Numbered from the stretch's first letter, positions 44,318 to 52,358 are shown. The stretch: 57,018 bases of DNA from Salegentibacter lacus (GCF_020164555.1 NZ_JAIQZB010000023.1:1-57018), one strand, 5' to 3'. The notes: generated by a model not told the origin, from the sequence alone. Numbers and translations: made by a program.

Positions 44318-45016
44318 TTATTGGTTAGTCGCTTTCTTTATCAATAAGGTTAGATTAATAACTTCCATTTTTTTACGACCTAATTTGAGGATACCTTCAT
44401 TTTTAAATTCTTGAAAATGCCTGTTTACCACAGCCCTGGTAGATCCTATTAGATTGGCAATTTCTTCATTAGAAAGATCATTGATAACTTCCAGTTTTTT
44501 TGAATCTTGGTTTATATTATTTAAAATAAGCCTGGCCAGGCGCGCAGGTATTTCTAAGAGCGTATGGTTTACCGCATATTCTTCTATACTTAAAAGTTGT
44601 TTTCCTAAATATGGGAGAAGCTGTTGGTTTAGCACTGGATATTGTTTTAGCCATTGCCGTACTATTAAAATAGGAGTGGATAACATTTTCACATCTTCCA
44701 AGGACTCATAATATAACTTATGAGAACATTCTTCTATTAAGGTAATCACATCAAAAAAATCATTTTTGCACAATAAAAACAAAGTAAATTCACGACCCGT
44801 TTTCCTATTTGTCTTAAAAACTTTTAAACGTCCTGAAATTATAATATGAAATTTATGCCTTAACTGGTAGTAACTACTGCAGGTGTGTGCAGGCCATTTT
44901 TCTATAATAAAGTGGGAAGCGATTTCCGGTAAGAGTTCTTTATCAAGATTCTTAAAAAGAATAGTGTTGCTTATGGTTATTAAACCAAGATCTTTTGCTG
45001 CTCCCTCTCGCTTCAT
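44318..45016 (-). CDS. Crp/Fnr family transcriptional regulator
   Basis: The 232-aa protein has an N-terminal cyclic-nucleotide-binding-like beta barrel (about 20-125, with FHIIISGRLKVFKTN and GREFTLFLLCKNDFFDV), a dimer helix and a C-terminal winged helix with LSNEEIANLIGSTRAVVNRHFQEF. No FNR-type cysteine cluster is present, and the barrel lacks the usual cAMP-contact RxS motif, so the signal is unknown. The ATG at 45016 is preferred over a TTG at 45022. It is divergent from the helicase gene (154-bp gap), which could hold an operator. Confidence 0.85.
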   Translation of the reverse strand: MKREGAAKDLGLITISNTILFKNLDKELLPEIASHFIIEKWPAHTCSSYYQLRHKFHIIISGRLKVFKTNRKTGREFTLFLLCKNDFFDVITLIEECSHKLYYESLEDVKMLSTPILIVRQWLKQYPVLNQQLLPYLGKQLLSIEEYAVNHTLLEIPARLARLILNNINQDSKKLEVINDLSNEEIANLIGSTRAVVNRHFQEFKNEGILKLGRKKMEVINLTLLIKKATNQ

Positions 45017-45141
45017 AATCAAATGTTTTGACTATATAAAACCTTATGGAGGGTGCAAAAAAAGAAGAGTAAATTTACTGAATTTTGGATTATTAATGTG
45101 TATTTCTGACCTAAATATTTCTTTAAACCTAAGAAATCAGC

Positions 45142-45149
45142 TATTTTTG
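45142..45149 (+). promoter_or_regulatory. -7 box of the SF2 helicase gene
   Basis: TATTTTTG is a full match to TAnnTTTG. A TTTC at 45118-45121 is spaced 20 bp upstream as a -33-like element. The ATG is 27 bp downstream. Confidence 0.5.
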
Positions 45150-45175
45150 CAAACTTGCAGATCTGAAAAAAAATT

Positions 45176-46690
45176 ATGGCGGTGGAAACCTTTGGAATAG
45201 AAAACAAAAAAGTTGACAAGGAACTTTATGACTATCAACAAAAAGATATTGATAAAATCTTTAGCGTGATAGATGAGCATCCTGAACATTATAACCTGCT
45301 TTACCAGCTACCCACGGGTGGAGGTAAAACGGTTATATTTTCCCAAATGGTGCGTGAATACATACAACGTACCCAGAAAAAGGTTCTTATTCTAACCCAT
45401 AGAATAGAATTATGTAAGCAAACCTCTAATATGTTAGATGGGTTTGGTGTACTTAATAAAATTATAAATTCCAAGGTTAAAGAATTACCAGATCAGGAAG
45501 ACTATATGTGCTTTGTAGCCATGGTAGAAACCCTGAATAACCGTTTACACGATGAAAAACTGGAAATTAAAGATATTGGCCTTGTAATTATAGATGAGGC
45601 ACACTATAATTCTTTCAGGAAATTATTCAAATTCTTTGAGAAGTGCTTTATCTTGGGAGTAACGGCGACGCCGCTTAGCTCCAATATTAAATTACCTATG
45701 AAAGATAATTACCGCGAACTTATCGTGGGTGATTCCATAGGCTCACTAATTGAAAAAGGCTTTTTGGCCCGTGCGAATACGTTTAGTTACAATGTAGGAC
45801 TAACCAGTTTAAAAGTTGGGATGAATGGAGATTATACGGTAAAATCTTCAGAAGAACTGTATTCCAATATTTCCATGCAGGAAAAACTGCTTACTGCTTA
45901 TTACGAACGCTCCCGCGGAAAGAAAACCCTTATTTTTAATAATGGTATTAATACTTCTATAGAAGTATATGAGACCTTTAGAAATGCCGGTTTACCTATT
46001 CGGCATTTAGATAATACGACCAGTAAGCAGGATAGAAAAGACATTCTAAAATGGTTTAAGCATACGCCAGATGCGATTGTAACTTCAGTGAGTATTCTTA
46101 CCACTGGTTTTGATGAACCTACGGTAGAAACCATTGTATTAAACAGGGCAACGAAATCGCTAACCTTATATTTTCAAATGATAGGCCGTGGCTCCAGAGT
46201 ATTGCCTGGAAAATCTGAATTTAACGTGATTGATTTAGGTAATAACCTGGCTCGTTTTGGCGAATGGAGTTCACCGGTAGACTGGAAACAAATCTTTAGA
46301 GCTCCAGATTTCTATTTTGAAAATCTATTAAGTGATGAAGAAATAGAGCGTGAATTCAAATACGTAATGCCTCCTGAAATAAGGGAACAATTTTCTAATA
46401 CCAAAGATGTAGATTTTGATGTGGAAGAAGCTTATGATAAAGTGATTAAAAAAGGACTAAAATCTAAAGCGGTATTAGAATGGTCTATGGAGCAACATGT
46501 GAAAATGTGCGTAGAAAATTCTGAAGATGTTTTTGATGCCAGAATCCTCGCCAAAGAGCTCAAAGATGATATTAATTCCCGCATCAAGCAATATTCCTAT
46601 TGCATTAGCAAGAGTACCAAGAATTACCGTGATTGGCTGGAAGAAGATTATTCCAGAAAATTAAGAATGGAAATTAATAAAGAGTTTTAA
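45176..46690 (+). CDS. Superfamily 2 DEAD/DEAH-box helicase (ERCC3/RES III-like)
   Basis: A 504-aa ATP-dependent nucleic-acid translocase. Motif I is LPTGGGKTVIFS, II is IIDEAH, III is VTATPLS, and V/VI are ILTTGFDEPTVETIVLNRAT and YFQMIGRGSRVLPGK. The layout is the XPB/type III restriction R subunit branch, but no methylase or nuclease partner is adjacent. The C-terminal about 120 residues, with repeated acidic and basic helices, match nothing I know. A stand-alone DNA-repair or remodelling helicase is likely. It is monocistronic. Confidence 0.88.
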   Translation: MAVETFGIENKKVDKELYDYQQKDIDKIFSVIDEHPEHYNLLYQLPTGGGKTVIFSQMVREYIQRTQKKVLILTHRIELCKQTSNMLDGFGVLNKIINSKVKELPDQEDYMCFVAMVETLNNRLHDEKLEIKDIGLVIIDEAHYNSFRKLFKFFEKCFILGVTATPLSSNIKLPMKDNYRELIVGDSIGSLIEKGFLARANTFSYNVGLTSLKVGMNGDYTVKSSEELYSNISMQEKLLTAYYERSRGKKTLIFNNGINTSIEVYETFRNAGLPIRHLDNTTSKQDRKDILKWFKHTPDAIVTSVSILTTGFDEPTVETIVLNRATKSLTLYFQMIGRGSRVLPGKSEFNVIDLGNNLARFGEWSSPVDWKQIFRAPDFYFENLLSDEEIEREFKYVMPPEIREQFSNTKDVDFDVEEAYDKVIKKGLKSKAVLEWSMEQHVKMCVENSEDVFDARILAKELKDDINSRIKQYSYCISKSTKNYRDWLEEDYSRKLRMEINKEF

Positions 46691-46731
46691 ATAGTCTTCC
46701 TTTTAAAAGCTAAAAAATTTGTCACTCTGAG

Positions 46732-46800
46732 TCTTTTCAATGCGCTCAGGACAAGTTGCAGTTGAATTATAAAAAATTCCCGACTGCGTAGCATTTTTTA
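46732..46800. repeat. Mosaic REP-like fragment next to the 46.8-kb palindrome
   Basis: GTCACTCTGAGTC and GCGCTCAGGACAAG, then ATTCCCGACTGCGTAGC, recall intergenic repeats common in Flavobacteriaceae (…GTCA…TGAGCG…). No complete symmetric unit is visible. It is probably decayed. Confidence 0.4.
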
Positions 46801-46816
46801 TTCTGGACCTGTCTTA

Positions 46817-46890
46817 GGCGTCTGACGGGTTCAGAATCTAATATATTGATTTAAAATCATGTTAGAAGCTAAAACAAGTTCAGCTTGACG
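46817..46890. repeat. REP-like inverted repeat, copy 1
   Basis: The right arm (46861-46890), read on the minus strand, is CGTCAAGCTGAACTTGTTTT then AGCTTCTAAC. The left arm (TCTGACGGGTTCAGAATCTA) is a shortened mirror of it. It lies behind the PBP1A stop codon (minus strand) and the helicase stop (plus), where it may end both transcripts. Confidence 0.7.
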
Positions 46891-46924
46891 AATAACTATA
46901 CTAAACTTTTTAGATAGTCTCTTT

Positions 46925-49228
46925 TTAATTTTTATCCTTACCGCCAAAAAGGCGCTTAAAAAAGCCTTTCTTTTCCTTCTTTTCTTCTTTTTTGGATTCT
47001 TCTGTTTCATCTTTATCACCACTACCAAAGAGACGTTTAAAGAAGCCATCTCGTTTTTCTGGATCACAGTCCATCATTTCTTTTGTTTCTGCAGAAAGCG
47101 GTGTAAATCTCGCCTGAGTAATTTCATTAAATTCGGGATCGCTATTCATTTTCTGCATCAGTTTAGCAAAAACCGGCAAGGCTGAATTGGCGCCCTGCCC
47201 AATATAAGTATTTCTAAATCCAATCCTGTGATCGTCAGAACCCACCCAGGTTACGGCGAGAAGTTTTGGAGTAATTCCCACAAACCAGCCATCTTTATTG
47301 TTTTGGGTAGTTCCGGTTTTTCCGGCAATATCGTTTCTTAATCCGTAAGTACTTCTTAACCTGGTAGCGGTGCCTTCATTAACAGTAGCTTTCATCATCT
47401 CTATCATGATTTTCCTGTTGGTTTCAGAAATACTACGATTATCTGAAATTTCAGGTTTGAATTCAGCTAAAATATTGCCCTCGCCATCTTCAATTTTTGT
47501 GATATAAAACGCCTGACTTGTTTTTCCTTCATTTACAAATGGAGTGTAAGCTTCAGTTAATTCGGTTAAGTTTAAAGAAGCAGTTCCCAGGGCAATTGAA
47601 GGTACTTTTGGTAAATCTGAAGTAATTCCCATTGCTTTGGCCTGGTTCACCACATTTTCAATTCCTGTTTCCATAAGTACTTTAACCGCAATGGTATTCA
47701 TAGATTGACTTAAAGCTTCTTTTAAGTTGTAGTTCATATGCGGATCTTCGTCCTCTCCACCCGAGTTTGAAGGCGTCCAGCCATCGGCATAAGTGACCTC
47801 TCTGGCCGAAAAATATTCGCAAGGTTCTATGCCATTTTCTAAAGCTGCGGTGTAAACAAATGGCTTAAATGTAGAGCCAACCTGGCGTTTACTCTGCGAG
47901 ACGTGATCGTACTGAAAGTGTTGAAAATTAACTCCGCCAACCCAGGCCTGCACTGCACCTGTTTCAGGAGTTACAGCGAGCATCCCGGCGTTTAGGAATT
48001 TGAGATAGTGAGCCACACTATCTCTTGTACTTACATTTTTGGTTTCTGTACCTTCATAATTAAAGAGTTCGGTAGGATGTTCTTTGTTTAGGACCTTCAT
48101 TATTTCAGCTTCGCTGTGGCCTTCCTTGGCAAGATTTTTCCAGGCCGAAGTCTTTTTCAAAGCATCGTTCACAATCTGCTGATTGGTTAACCAGGGGGCC
48201 GCTTTTCCCCAGGCATCTTCGTGCTGTTTTTGTAAATTTTGTAAATGTTCTTTTAAAGCCTCTTCAGCTAAAGTTTGCATCTTAACATCCAAAGTGGTGT
48301 GAACGCTTAATCCGTCTCTGTAAATATTGAATTTCTTTCCATCTTTATTTTTAAGGGTGTCCAGGATTTTACTTACATCTTTTCTTACCTGCTCTCTAAA
48401 ATACGGCGCAAGACCTTTATCGTGGCTGTAACTCTTATAATTCAGTACCAATTCGCGCTGCTTGGCCTCTTGAACCTCTTCTTCAGTTAAATACCCATAT
48501 TTCCCCATTTGTTCTAATACCACATCTCTACGTAATCGGCTTCTTTCAGGAAAGATTCTGGGATTGTAAGAATGGGAAGCTTTTAAAGTACCCACTAAAA
48601 CCGCTGCTTCCTCAAGATTTATTTCTGAAGTATGCTTTCCGAAGAATTTCATAGCCGCGCTTTCAATTCCGAAAGTATTATCACTAAAAGGCACAGTGTT
48701 GAAATAGAGCCTAATAATTTCTTGTTTTGAATAAATATCTTCCAGCCTTTTGGCGATAATGGCTTCCTGGAATTTATTCACAACAATGCCTAAAGTACCG
48801 TAATCTTTTCTTCCGTAGATATTTTTAGCTAACTGAAGACTAATAGTACTTCCGCCGCCGGCGGAATCGTCCTGAAGCAAAATAGACTTGAAAACAACCC
48901 GTAACAAACTTCGATTATCGATACCATCGTGTTCAAAAAACCGGGCATCTTCGGTAGCCACAAGGGCGTTTATTAAATGTGTAGGAAGTTCTTTATAGGT
49001 AATAGGTTGCCTGTCAAAAATGTAAAATTTACCAATTAGCTCACCATTTTTGGCTAAAACTTCAGTAGCCCTGTTTTGCTTAAGTTCTTTCAACTCGGTA
49101 GAGGAGGGGAGTTGGCCCCAGGCTCCAAAATAAATACTGGCAAAAAACAGCACGAAAATTGTAAAAAGGCTGAGAAGTATTATTAGTGCCCATTTTATTT
49201 TGGAAGATTTTTTAATCTTATTTAGCAT
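46925..49228 (-). CDS. mrcA: Penicillin-binding protein 1A (bifunctional transglycosylase/transpeptidase)
   Basis: A 767-aa class A PBP that polymerises and cross-links peptidoglycan. It has one N-terminal membrane anchor, the GT51 domain (EDARFFEHDGID with the catalytic Glu, GGSTISLQLAKN), a linker, and the transpeptidase with SxxK (GSTFKPF), SxN (SQSMNTIA) and KTG (GKTGTTQN). The ATG at 49228 (MLNKIKKSSKIKW) is chosen over a TTG at 49267. The C-terminus is odd: two GFFKRLFG blocks separated by a Lys/Glu-rich stretch, ending GGKDKN. Confidence 0.95.
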   Translation of the reverse strand: MLNKIKKSSKIKWALIILLSLFTIFVLFFASIYFGAWGQLPSSTELKELKQNRATEVLAKNGELIGKFYIFDRQPITYKELPTHLINALVATEDARFFEHDGIDNRSLLRVVFKSILLQDDSAGGGSTISLQLAKNIYGRKDYGTLGIVVNKFQEAIIAKRLEDIYSKQEIIRLYFNTVPFSDNTFGIESAAMKFFGKHTSEINLEEAAVLVGTLKASHSYNPRIFPERSRLRRDVVLEQMGKYGYLTEEEVQEAKQRELVLNYKSYSHDKGLAPYFREQVRKDVSKILDTLKNKDGKKFNIYRDGLSVHTTLDVKMQTLAEEALKEHLQNLQKQHEDAWGKAAPWLTNQQIVNDALKKTSAWKNLAKEGHSEAEIMKVLNKEHPTELFNYEGTETKNVSTRDSVAHYLKFLNAGMLAVTPETGAVQAWVGGVNFQHFQYDHVSQSKRQVGSTFKPFVYTAALENGIEPCEYFSAREVTYADGWTPSNSGGEDEDPHMNYNLKEALSQSMNTIAVKVLMETGIENVVNQAKAMGITSDLPKVPSIALGTASLNLTELTEAYTPFVNEGKTSQAFYITKIEDGEGNILAEFKPEISDNRSISETNRKIMIEMMKATVNEGTATRLRSTYGLRNDIAGKTGTTQNNKDGWFVGITPKLLAVTWVGSDDHRIGFRNTYIGQGANSALPVFAKLMQKMNSDPEFNEITQARFTPLSAETKEMMDCDPEKRDGFFKRLFGSGDKDETEESKKEEKKEKKGFFKRLFGGKDKN

Positions 49229-49348
49229 AGGTGGTTTAATTGTTACAAATAAACAAATACCATACAAACAAGATTTAAATTTTAAAGATAATTTAAGTTT
49301 TTTTAAATTTCATGCTTTCAGCAGTATCCTAAATTCCTGAAATAAAAA

Positions 49349-49378
49349 AGCCGGCTACAATCTAGGGTAGTGCCGGCT
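49349..49378 (-). terminator. Terminator of the mini-ORF operon
   Basis: AGCCGGC (49349-49355) pairs with GCCGGCT (49372-49378), extended by a TAC/GTA pair. On the minus strand it runs straight into TTTTTTATTT. It is 38 bp after the last mini-ORF stop and is not needed by PBP1A, whose start lies further downstream at 49228. Confidence 0.85.
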
Positions 49379-49415
49379 AGGTTTTACTGAGTTCCATAGG
49401 GGATTTGTTTTAAGA

Positions 49416-49553
49416 TTAACTCATTGGTCTAAGGTTTAAACACCAGTTGTTCCTGGTGAAGTTTTCATGGAATTTATTACGTGGTTTCTTTCCAAAAACC
49501 TGGGACTCTCGTGAACCTCCACAGTTTAAATTTATATACTCCTGGATTTTCAT
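49416..49553 (-). CDS. Mini-ORF 3 (45 aa), unknown
   Basis: Starts MKIQEYINLNCGGSRESQ, continues VFGKKPRNKFHENFTRNN and ends WCLNLRPMS. It is polar with two cysteines, two Gly-Gly/Asn-rich stretches and one Trp; no membrane helix. Its ATG lies 4 bp after the stop of mini-ORF 2 and a terminator follows, so it appears to be the last gene of a small operon. I do not recognise it. It is not a clear paralogue of the other two, although all share an N-x-W near the end. Confidence 0.55.
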   Translation of the reverse strand: MKIQEYINLNCGGSRESQVFGKKPRNKFHENFTRNNWCLNLRPMS

Positions 49554-49557
49554 GGCC

Positions 49558-49653
49558 TTAAGTTTTAAGGTAACGGCGTTTAATTTCCCAGTTACTACGA
49601 TGGTTAGATTTACTTTGATTTAAAAACGGACGGATGTTTTCTGAACTTTTCAT
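49558..49653 (-). CDS. Mini-ORF 2 (31 aa), paralogue of mini-ORF 1
   Basis: Reads MKSSENIRPFLNQSKSN, then HRSNWEIKRRYLKT. With one gap it is identical to mini-ORF 1 at 19 of about 30 positions, including IxRPFxNQxKSN and WxxKRRYLK. This level of protein conservation between tandem copies with different codons argues for translation. It is strongly basic at the C-terminus. The function is unknown. Confidence 0.65.
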   Translation of the reverse strand: MKSSENIRPFLNQSKSNHRSNWEIKRRYLKT

Positions 49654-49671
49654 GATTTCTATATTTTGAGA

Positions 49672-49767
49672 TTATTTTAAATAGCGTCTTTTACTGTTCC
49701 AGGTATTTTTAGAGTTGCTCTTATCCTGATTAAAAAATGGTCTGCTGATTGTTTCAAAAGTTTTCAT
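49672..49767 (-). CDS. Mini-ORF 1 (31 aa), first gene of the mini-operon
   Basis: Reads MKTFETISRPFFNQDKSN, then SKNTWNSKRRYLK. It is the paralogue of mini-ORF 2, which starts 18 bp after its stop. A promoter-like pair with an overlapping dyad lies about 60-100 bp upstream on the same strand. Without hydrophobic signal it is likely cytosolic. Possible roles are a ribosome- or RNA-binding peptide or a leader-type peptide; none is supported beyond charge. Confidence 0.65.
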   Translation of the reverse strand: MKTFETISRPFFNQDKSNSKNTWNSKRRYLK

Positions 49768-49824
49768 AATTGCTAAAATTTAAAGGTTTATATCTAATAG
49801 ACTCCATTGAGTTTGGTTTGTTAC

Positions 49825-49869
49825 AGTACTATGTTATAAATAGTACTAAATTAACTTATCTTTAACAAA
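49825..49869 (-). promoter_or_regulatory. Promoter with overlapping dyad for the mini-ORF operon
   Basis: On the minus strand a -33 TTTG (49866-49869) is followed after 20 bp by TACTATTT (49838-49845), a near match to TAnnTTTG. A perfect inverted repeat AGTACTAT-N7-ATAGTACT (49825-49847) covers that -7 box, the usual place for a repressor operator. The remaining 49870-50000 stretch shows no gene. Confidence 0.4.
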
Positions 49870-50000
49870 TAGGGTATTTTTTGGGAAGGTTTCAGCCTAT
49901 TTTTTTAGCTAATTTTAAAAACCGGATGTTAATAATAATTAATTATCGTGGCAGACTTTAATATTAAACCTATTTTAGAATTTAAGTTGGAGCGCATTTT

Positions 50001-50861
50001 ATGAAATTGAATAAAATAGTAGTAGGGATTGTTGCTGGGGTTTTTATCCTCGCCGGACTTATTTTCTGGGCTTTTAAAAACAATAGTTACTTGTCTTTTG
50101 ACGATGACAACAAAACCTATGTTATAGAAGAAAAATGGGATTTACCATCAATTCTTCAGGAAGTTTCTGGGATAAGCTATTTGGGAAATAACGAGGTTGC
50201 CTGCATCCAGGATGAAGATGGAATTATTTTTATTTATAACCTAAAAACTTCAGAAATTACATCCCGAATTCCTTTTGGGGAAGGCGGAGACTATGAAGAT
50301 ATTACCGTAATAGAAGATACGGCCTATGTTGCAAGAAGTGATGGTAAATTATATAAAGTTGTGAATTTTAGGGAAGAAAATCCCGAAATTGATACTTACC
50401 ATATTTCCGGCTTAGATATTAACGAGATGGAAAGTCTTGAGTTTGATGCTAAAAGCAATCGTTTATTATTCGCCGTAAAAGAATATAATAATAGGAAAGC
50501 TACCAAAGGAATTTACACTTTTGATCTTGCTACGAAAAAATTAAATAAGGAACGCCATTTTACCCTTGACGGAAACGATGACATCTATAAACAATTGAGA
50601 GGAGGACCGTCTTCTGGAATTATTAGGCCATCTTCTATTAGATTTCATCCAGTTACAGGAGAATTGTATGTTATGGAAGGGAATCAGCCAAAGTTGATTA
50701 TTCTAGACCAGGATGGAAACGAGGTGAAAATTCATCTTCTTGATCCTGAAAATTTTCCTCAACCAGAAGGGCTAACTTTTGATGATGAAAATCGCCTGTA
50801 TATTTCCAATGAAAGTAGAAGACAACCCGCAAATATTTTAAGAGTCAAATTAAACGATTAA
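50001..50861 (+). CDS. SdiA-regulated (YjiK-like) beta-propeller protein
   Basis: The 286-aa protein has one N-terminal membrane anchor (residues 6-26) and an extracytoplasmic propeller. Family marks are LPSILQEVSGISYLGNNEVA, CIQDEDGIIFIYNL, GEGGDYEDITVIEDTAYVAR and IRPSSIRFHPVTGELYVM with PQPEGLTFDDENRLYISNE. The family is called SdiA-regulated after one E. coli member; its function is unknown. The EGLTFD and DYEDI motifs resemble metal-binding propellers of the esterase-like phytase type. It forms an operon with the VTT gene 9 bp downstream. Confidence 0.85.
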   Translation: MKLNKIVVGIVAGVFILAGLIFWAFKNNSYLSFDDDNKTYVIEEKWDLPSILQEVSGISYLGNNEVACIQDEDGIIFIYNLKTSEITSRIPFGEGGDYEDITVIEDTAYVARSDGKLYKVVNFREENPEIDTYHISGLDINEMESLEFDAKSNRLLFAVKEYNNRKATKGIYTFDLATKKLNKERHFTLDGNDDIYKQLRGGPSSGIIRPSSIRFHPVTGELYVMEGNQPKLIILDQDGNEVKIHLLDPENFPQPEGLTFDDENRLYISNESRRQPANILRVKLND

Positions 50862-50870
50862 ATAAATACT

Positions 50871-51575
50871 ATGCCCGATTCTGTTGAAACCACCTCAGTA
50901 AAGAAAAGTAAAGCCCCGCTAATTGTTTCCGGAATTATAATAGCTGCCTTAATCGCGGCTTATTTTTTTATTCCCGGGGTCCGGGAGTTTTTCACCAATG
51001 CCTGGGAGGTTTTAACCAGTAACGACGAAGAACGTATTACCGAGTGGGTTTCAGAATTTGGGTGGATGGGCCCAACAATGCTTATCCTGGCTATGGTGGC
51101 ACAAATGTTTTTAATCGTGATCCCTTCAGTAGCATTAATGGTGGTTTCAATTTTGGCTTATGGACCTTTTTTTGGAAGCCTTATTATTTTCGCAGCTATT
51201 TTTTCGGCTTCCAGTGTAGGGTATTTTATTGGGCGTTATTTTGGACCGGTCATCGTTCAGAAACTAATAGGACCCAAGAACGAAAATAAAATTGAGGATT
51301 TTATTGATGATTACGGCTTTTGGGCGGTAATCGTTACCAGGATAAATCCTTTTCTTTCTAACGATGCCATTAGCTTTGTAGGAGGAATTCTTAAAATGGG
51401 TTACTGGCGTTTTATTGGTGCAACCCTTGTAGGTATTGCCCCGCTCACCATTTTTATTGCAATTATAGGTAAAAGCACCGATGGCCTAAAAACCGGGCTT
51501 CTCTGGGGATCTATTGTAAGTTTGGTTATTTTTGTTTTATACGTGTGGTGGGATAAGAAAAAGCGCAAAAAATAG
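50871..51575 (+). CDS. TVP38/TMEM64 family VTT-domain membrane protein
   Basis: The 234-aa protein has a polar N-terminus, helix 1 (about 15-35), a soluble stretch, then the VTT domain: FLIVIPSVALMVVSILAYGPFFG, SASSVGYFIGRYFG, RINPFLSNDAISFVGGILKM (in parts: RINPFLSND, SFVGGILKM). Such proteins are linked to lipid scrambling. The basic C-terminus (WWDKKKRKK) is inside. It follows the SdiA-regulated gene by 9 bp. Confidence 0.88.
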   Translation: MPDSVETTSVKKSKAPLIVSGIIIAALIAAYFFIPGVREFFTNAWEVLTSNDEERITEWVSEFGWMGPTMLILAMVAQMFLIVIPSVALMVVSILAYGPFFGSLIIFAAIFSASSVGYFIGRYFGPVIVQKLIGPKNENKIEDFIDDYGFWAVIVTRINPFLSNDAISFVGGILKMGYWRFIGATLVGIAPLTIFIAIIGKSTDGLKTGLLWGSIVSLVIFVLYVWWDKKKRKK

Positions 51576-51648
51576 TAGGGAAGCAGTGTTTTAGTGAAAT
51601 CATAAATTATTTATTCGCTTCAAATTAAGTAATTTAATTTCTATCACT

Positions 51649-51656
51649 TATCTTTG
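51649..51656 (+). promoter_or_regulatory. -7 box of the cold-shock gene
   Basis: TATCTTTG is a full match to TAnnTTTG, 140 bp before the ATG at 51796, so the leader would be about 130 nt. A second -7-like TACATTTA lies at 51691-51698. Confidence 0.45.
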
Positions 51657-51673
51657 TAAAAGTTTAAGCAGTG

Positions 51674-51685
51674 TCCTAATTAGGA
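51674..51685. promoter_or_regulatory. Perfect 12-bp palindrome in the cold-shock leader
   Basis: TCCTAATTAGGA is fully self-complementary, about 18 bp after the upstream -7 box and just before the second one. It could be a protein-binding site. Confidence 0.3.
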
Positions 51686-51708
51686 TTCTTTACATTTACT
51701 GAAGATTA

Positions 51709-51786
51709 ATGGCAATACAAGCCGGGTTACTACCACAAAAATCTTCAAGAAAAAAATTCAAGCTTACTCACTCAATTACTAATTAA
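51709..51786 (+). CDS. Upstream ORF in the cold-shock leader (25 aa)
   Basis: Reads MAIQAGLLPQKSSRKKFK, then LTHSITN, and stops 9 bp before the cold-shock gene ATG. If translated it could couple to, or attenuate, the downstream gene. There is no sign of homology, and the ORF is short enough to arise by chance. Confidence 0.3.
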   Translation: MAIQAGLLPQKSSRKKFKLTHSITN

Positions 51787-51795
51787 AATTAATTA

Positions 51796-52257
51796 ATGGG
51801 CAAATCGCAGCAGACATTCAGTAAAACTGAAAAAGAAAAAAAGAAAATAAAAAAACGGAAAGAAAAGGAAGCTAAGAAGCAGGAGCGCAAAGAAAACTCC
51901 AACAAAGGCGGTAATTTTGAAGATATGATCGCTTATGTAGATGCTGATGGAAATCTTACCGATACTCCGCCGGATCCTTCTCAAAAAGTTGAAGTTGAGG
52001 CTGATAGTATAGAAATTGGTGTTCCTAAGAAAGAGGATATGCCGGAAGAAGATCCGCAAAGAAACGGAAAGGTCTCTTTCTTTGATCATTCTAAAGGTTT
52101 CGGATTTATTATAGATTCAGAAAACAACGAAAAATATTTTGTTCACGTTACTGGATTAATCGATGAGATTGATGAAAACGACAAAGTGACTTTTGAACTG
52201 GAACGAGGAATGAAAGGTATGAATGCCGTTCGCGTTAAACAACAAAAAACTACCTAA
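51796..52257 (+). CDS. Cold-shock domain protein with lysine-rich N-terminus
   Basis: In this 153-aa protein the cold-shock (OB-fold) domain is C-terminal (about 87-150): GKVSFFDHSKGFGFIIDSEN carries RNP1 (KGFGFI) and KYFVHVTGL carries RNP2. The first 45 residues are a Lys/Glu-rich likely coiled coil, and residues 46-85 an acidic linker. This layout is common in Flavobacteriaceae and differs from the 65-aa CspA. It binds single-stranded RNA or DNA. A DEAD-box helicase follows 211 bp downstream after a terminator. Confidence 0.92.
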   Translation: MGKSQQTFSKTEKEKKKIKKRKEKEAKKQERKENSNKGGNFEDMIAYVDADGNLTDTPPDPSQKVEVEADSIEIGVPKKEDMPEEDPQRNGKVSFFDHSKGFGFIIDSENNEKYFVHVTGLIDEIDENDKVTFELERGMKGMNAVRVKQQKTT

Positions 52258-52293
52258 GAGCAAGCTCAAGAGGTATTTATATTGAACAATTGT

Positions 52294-52347
52294 TTAATTT
52301 CGAGGCAAGCCCTGGAGCATTTAAATCTCAATTATCGAGTAATTCTC
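52294..52347 (-). repeat. Dispersed intergenic element, copy E (left half only)
   Basis: On the minus strand it reads GAATTACTCGATAATTGAGA, TTTAAATGCTCCAGGGCTTG and CCTCGAAATTAAAC. It matches copy A's left half with an internal deletion and lacks the right hairpin. It is in opposite orientation to the other copies. Confidence 0.7.
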
Positions 52348-52358
52348 AACTCTCATAA

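Noticed and set aside
45176-46690. Restriction-modification system
   Set aside because: Only a helicase is present; no methylase, nuclease domain or specificity subunit lies beside it.
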